DNA of 32,117 nt from Bernardetiaceae bacterium (GTDB lineage Bacteria > Bacteroidota > Bacteroidia > Cytophagales > Bernardetiaceae). This document shows positions 30,073-32,117 of the stretch, in pieces (the first letter of the stretch is position 1; each line of letters starts with the position of its first letter). A program made the translations under genes and the position numbers. The notes beneath the pieces are model-generated. The model worked only from the letters and a program-made list of their open reading frames with translations, was not told the DNA's origin and searched no databases. The stretch spans positions 1-32,117 of the forward strand of contig JAFIER010000166.1 in the NCBI GenBank assembly GCA_020832465.1. Direction: 5' to 3'.

Positions 30073-30546
30073 TTATGATGTTAGAAATGTTAAATGTATC
30101 ATACAAAAAAAAGGAGCTAAGAAAAGCATTACTATTAAAATCATTATTGTATAAAACGCATGATCATTAATCTCTTTCACCCCTTTTATGATAAAATAAT
30201 TACATTCTGGGTAATACGTAATATTAACACTGCTTCCTTTGCTTAATTGGTTGAAATTTTTATGATAACTATCCCCCAAACCTTTTTCTAAACGACCTTT
30301 CATTTTTATTGTGTCTAATTCAAATTCAAATATGACTGCCATTGTCTTTTTTTCTTTATCAATCCACAATACCTCACCTGCTAACTCGTAAGAAGCATTA
30401 TTTATTGTACAAAAAACATATTGTCTATTGTATAAAAATAAAGTAAACAACAGTAAAATTATTATAAAATAACCATAACTGCTTCTTAGCAAATGTACAA
30501 ATCGACTATTTACGCTTTTCTTCTCCGATATGTTTGTCTCCTTCAT
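30073..30546 (-). CDS. Candidate immunity protein for the RHS tip, two TM helices (DUF3592-like)
   Basis: I start at ATG 30546 (MKETNISEKKSVNSRF), inside the 3' end of the RHS gene with a 41-bp overlap; an earlier in-frame start at 30591 would add 15 residues. The product (157 residues) has a TM helix (about 25-45), a beta-rich domain (YELAGEVLWIDKEKKTMAVIFEF, VNITYYPE) and a second TM (about 130-150). The layout and the YYPE-then-IKGVKEI pattern recall DUF3592 membrane proteins. Its overlap with the toxin gene supports an immunity role against a membrane or envelope toxin. Family resemblance is by eye. Confidence 0.65.
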   Translation of the reverse strand: MKETNISEKKSVNSRFVHLLRSSYGYFIIILLLFTLFLYNRQYVFCTINNASYELAGEVLWIDKEKKTMAVIFEFELDTIKMKGRLEKGLGDSYHKNFNQLSKGSSVNITYYPECNYFIIKGVKEINDHAFYTIMILIVMLFLAPFFCMIHLTFLTS

Positions 30547-32117
30547 TATACAAAATTTGGTTAATAATTTCAATCGAAACTTCTGTAGCACTCGTGCGTA
30601 TGCTTATATCAATAGTAGAAATATTTTTGTCCGCACTCTCTTTAACAACTCCCCATAACTCTTTATATAGTTTTCGGCTTTGAGCCTTACTATAACCATA
30701 AGCTTCTGCAACACTTTTAGAATATTTACGCACCTCCTTTTTTATATCTCTTTCAGCAGCCTTAAAAGCTTTTATAGCTTTTTTACGTGCATGCTTATTT
30801 AGTTCTCCTTTGGCTTTGCTACCAACAACCCCACCTATCATAGAAGAAGGAATACCTATAACAGCATCTGTTACTACTTCAAGAGTTGAGAATTTTGTCC
30901 TATCTTCAAATAAAAATTCCCAAGCCTGTCCAACTATTGACTGTGCACCACCTGCTGCAAATCCACTAGCACCATTAACAACAATAGCGCTTGTGCCAGT
31001 AAGTCCCACACCAGCAGTTAATCCACCAGCGACAATCCAAGCACCAGAACCAATTATAGTGCCAGCAGTAGCACCCGTTAGAGCTCCTTTTCCAGCACCT
31101 TTTAGCTTTTTTTTGAAGTTGCCTTTTGTAGTAAAAAAGCCAATTACTCCTCCTGCTACACCACCTATTAAAGCTCCTGCACCTGCGCTTACTAAAAGTG
31201 GAACGTCCCCAGCTGGGTCAGCAAAACCAATCGGATTATTGCGATTGACAGCATATGAATTTTCCCATTCCACAAAAACAGGATCCACATTCCATCGCCT
31301 CGCCACCCTGCTATCATACTGCCAAAACTCCGCCGTATAAGTATCGGGCGCAATTTCGGGCGTTTTTTCTTGGGTATTGAATCCAAAACGATACACATCA
31401 AGAGCCACCATCCTCTCCCCCATAGCCATACCAAAAGCATAATAATCGGTTTCCGATACGGCACGGGTAATATAACTATTCGTAGATACCGAACCTTCTT
31501 TGTTGTCCGAGACGACGACCAAGACATTGCCCAAATGATTGGATAACTCAAAGAACTTTTTGCCCAAAGTACGGCGTTTTTTTGGGTTTTCACCACGAAC
31601 CACTCCCAAGCGACTACTCCCATAAACCGTCCACTCCGACAAACTTTCGTCTTCGTAAGTCGCCAGTACATTGCCAGTAGCATCACGAAGATAATGCGTT
31701 TTTTTCGTAATTGCAACTATTTCGCCCTCGATTTCTTCATTTTTTATGATTTTTTTGAGGGAGCGATTGCCCAAAGCGTCGTATTGATAGAATATCTGTG
31801 CTTCGGATTTGGTTACGGAAGCGATTTTGCCGTAGGTGTTCCACTCGATTTCGAGGACATCATCTTCGGGATTGCTCGTGAGATTGCCGATAGCATCGTA
31901 GCTGTAGCTCTGATTGCCAGCTACGCCTGTGGGGTCGCCGCTCAGGTCGTGGACACGGTGGAGGCGATTGTTGAGCAGCGTATTATAATCGTACTGCAAA
32001 TCATCAATCAAATCTTCCAATTTATTTCTACGACTTAGACTTAGAATATTACCATTCGCATCGTAGCTATATCGGCTCGCATAACTCGTCGCTGAGGATT
32101 GACTATGGGCTGTTTTG
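30506..32117 (-). CDS. RHS-repeat protein with C-terminal toxin-like tip, 5' end outside window
   Basis: The frame is open to the window edge: the bases past 32020 still encode YD-repeat sequence (SRYSYDANGNILSLSRRNKLE), so the 5' part lies beyond 32117. Visible RHS/YD units include QSYSYDAIGNL, YQYDALGNRSLKK and the core HYLRDATGNVLATYED, TVYGSSRLG, LSNHLGNVLVVVSDN and RRWNVDPVFVEWENSYAVNRNNPIGFADPAGD. After DPAGD comes a Gly/Ala-rich, TM-like region (about 120 residues), then a basic, mostly helical end (HARKKAIKAFKAAERDIKKE to EEKRK) with no recognised enzyme motif. This is the toxin tip delivered by an RHS shell. It overlaps the downstream immunity candidate. Confidence 0.87.
   Translation of the reverse strand, partial: KTAHSQSSATSYASRYSYDANGNILSLSRRNKLEDLIDDLQYDYNTLLNNRLHRVHDLSGDPTGVAGNQSYSYDAIGNLTSNPEDDVLEIEWNTYGKIASVTKSEAQIFYQYDALGNRSLKKIIKNEEIEGEIVAITKKTHYLRDATGNVLATYEDESLSEWTVYGSSRLGVVRGENPKKRRTLGKKFFELSNHLGNVLVVVSDNKEGSVSTNSYITRAVSETDYYAFGMAMGERMVALDVYRFGFNTQEKTPEIAPDTYTAEFWQYDSRVARRWNVDPVFVEWENSYAVNRNNPIGFADPAGDVPLLVSAGAGALIGGVAGGVIGFFTTKGNFKKKLKGAGKGALTGATAGTIIGSGAWIVAGGLTAGVGLTGTSAIVVNGASGFAAGGAQSIVGQAWEFLFEDRTKFSTLEVVTDAVIGIPSSMIGGVVGSKAKGELNKHARKKAIKAFKAAERDIKKEVRKYSKSVAEAYGYSKAQSRKLYKELWGVVKESADKNISTIDISIRTSATEVSIEIINQILYNEGDKHIGEEKRK

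Noticed and set aside
30810-31340. 176-codon plus-strand Pro/Ala-rich frame opposite the RHS gene
   Set aside because: It is the antisense of the Gly/Ala-rich RHS region and has no independent motif.

Overview
The window looks like part of a Bacteroidota chromosome, probably Cytophagales-like. It is AT-rich by eye. Supporting genes are a type IX secretion plug protein (DUF5103), a GWxTD protein, DUF2480, a zinc-poor DksA-like protein and an RHS protein with a core typical of this phylum. Several genes also have promoters of the Bacteroidota TAnnTTTG type. The taxonomic call is an inference from gene families; no marker gene was compared.

Left and centre (1-26430) is mostly housekeeping DNA carried as single genes or very short units. 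In order: a GWxTD protein, the T9SS plug lipoprotein, a secreted DUF6935-like protein, a fused acetate kinase-PduL enzyme, DUF2480, ribosomal protein S1 with a structured leader, a DksA-like regulator, ScpB, an RluB-type pseudouridine synthase, and an FtsX/LolC-type permease lacking an ordinary start codon. These are followed by a membrane-anchored glucosaminidase (-), an XRE/S24 self-cleaving-type regulator with an operator-like array, tRNA-Leu(CAA), a propeller-OmpA protein (-), an enoyl-CoA isomerase-like protein (-) and a small double-glycine-leader peptide (-). The last group is an unknown protein, SerRS, QueA, a stand-alone NuoL-like subunit, a membrane-anchored SUMF1-domain protein and a convergent OmpA lipoprotein (-).

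The intergenic spaces carry an unusual family of 33-bp palindromes, at least 12 copies plus one interrupted copy. All share a 6-3-6-3-6-3-6 plan: two 15-mers, each a small hairpin by itself, that are also complementary to each other. The stem sequences change in a compensated way between copies, and one copy (9609-9641) keeps the plan with a wholly different sequence. They lie mainly at gene 3' ends and are the most striking non-coding signal here.

Right end (26776-32117, all minus strand) is an accessory RHS polymorphic-toxin locus. Reading in the direction of transcription there is the 3' part of a large RHS gene (continuing past the window edge) with its own C-terminal tip, and an overlapping two-TM candidate immunity gene. 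Next come an orphan RHS tip without the RHS body, whose C-terminal domain looks like a permuted papain/NlpC-type peptidase, and an overlapping single-TM candidate immunity gene. Then follow a 91-bp imperfect inverted-repeat element, a 66-bp perfect scar of the RHS core, an Rpn-family recombination-promoting nuclease gene starting about 20 bp after the scar, and a partial duplication of that nuclease's 3' end. The layout suggests a tip-cassette array shuffled by recombination, with an Rpn nuclease gene sitting where a further tip would be expected.
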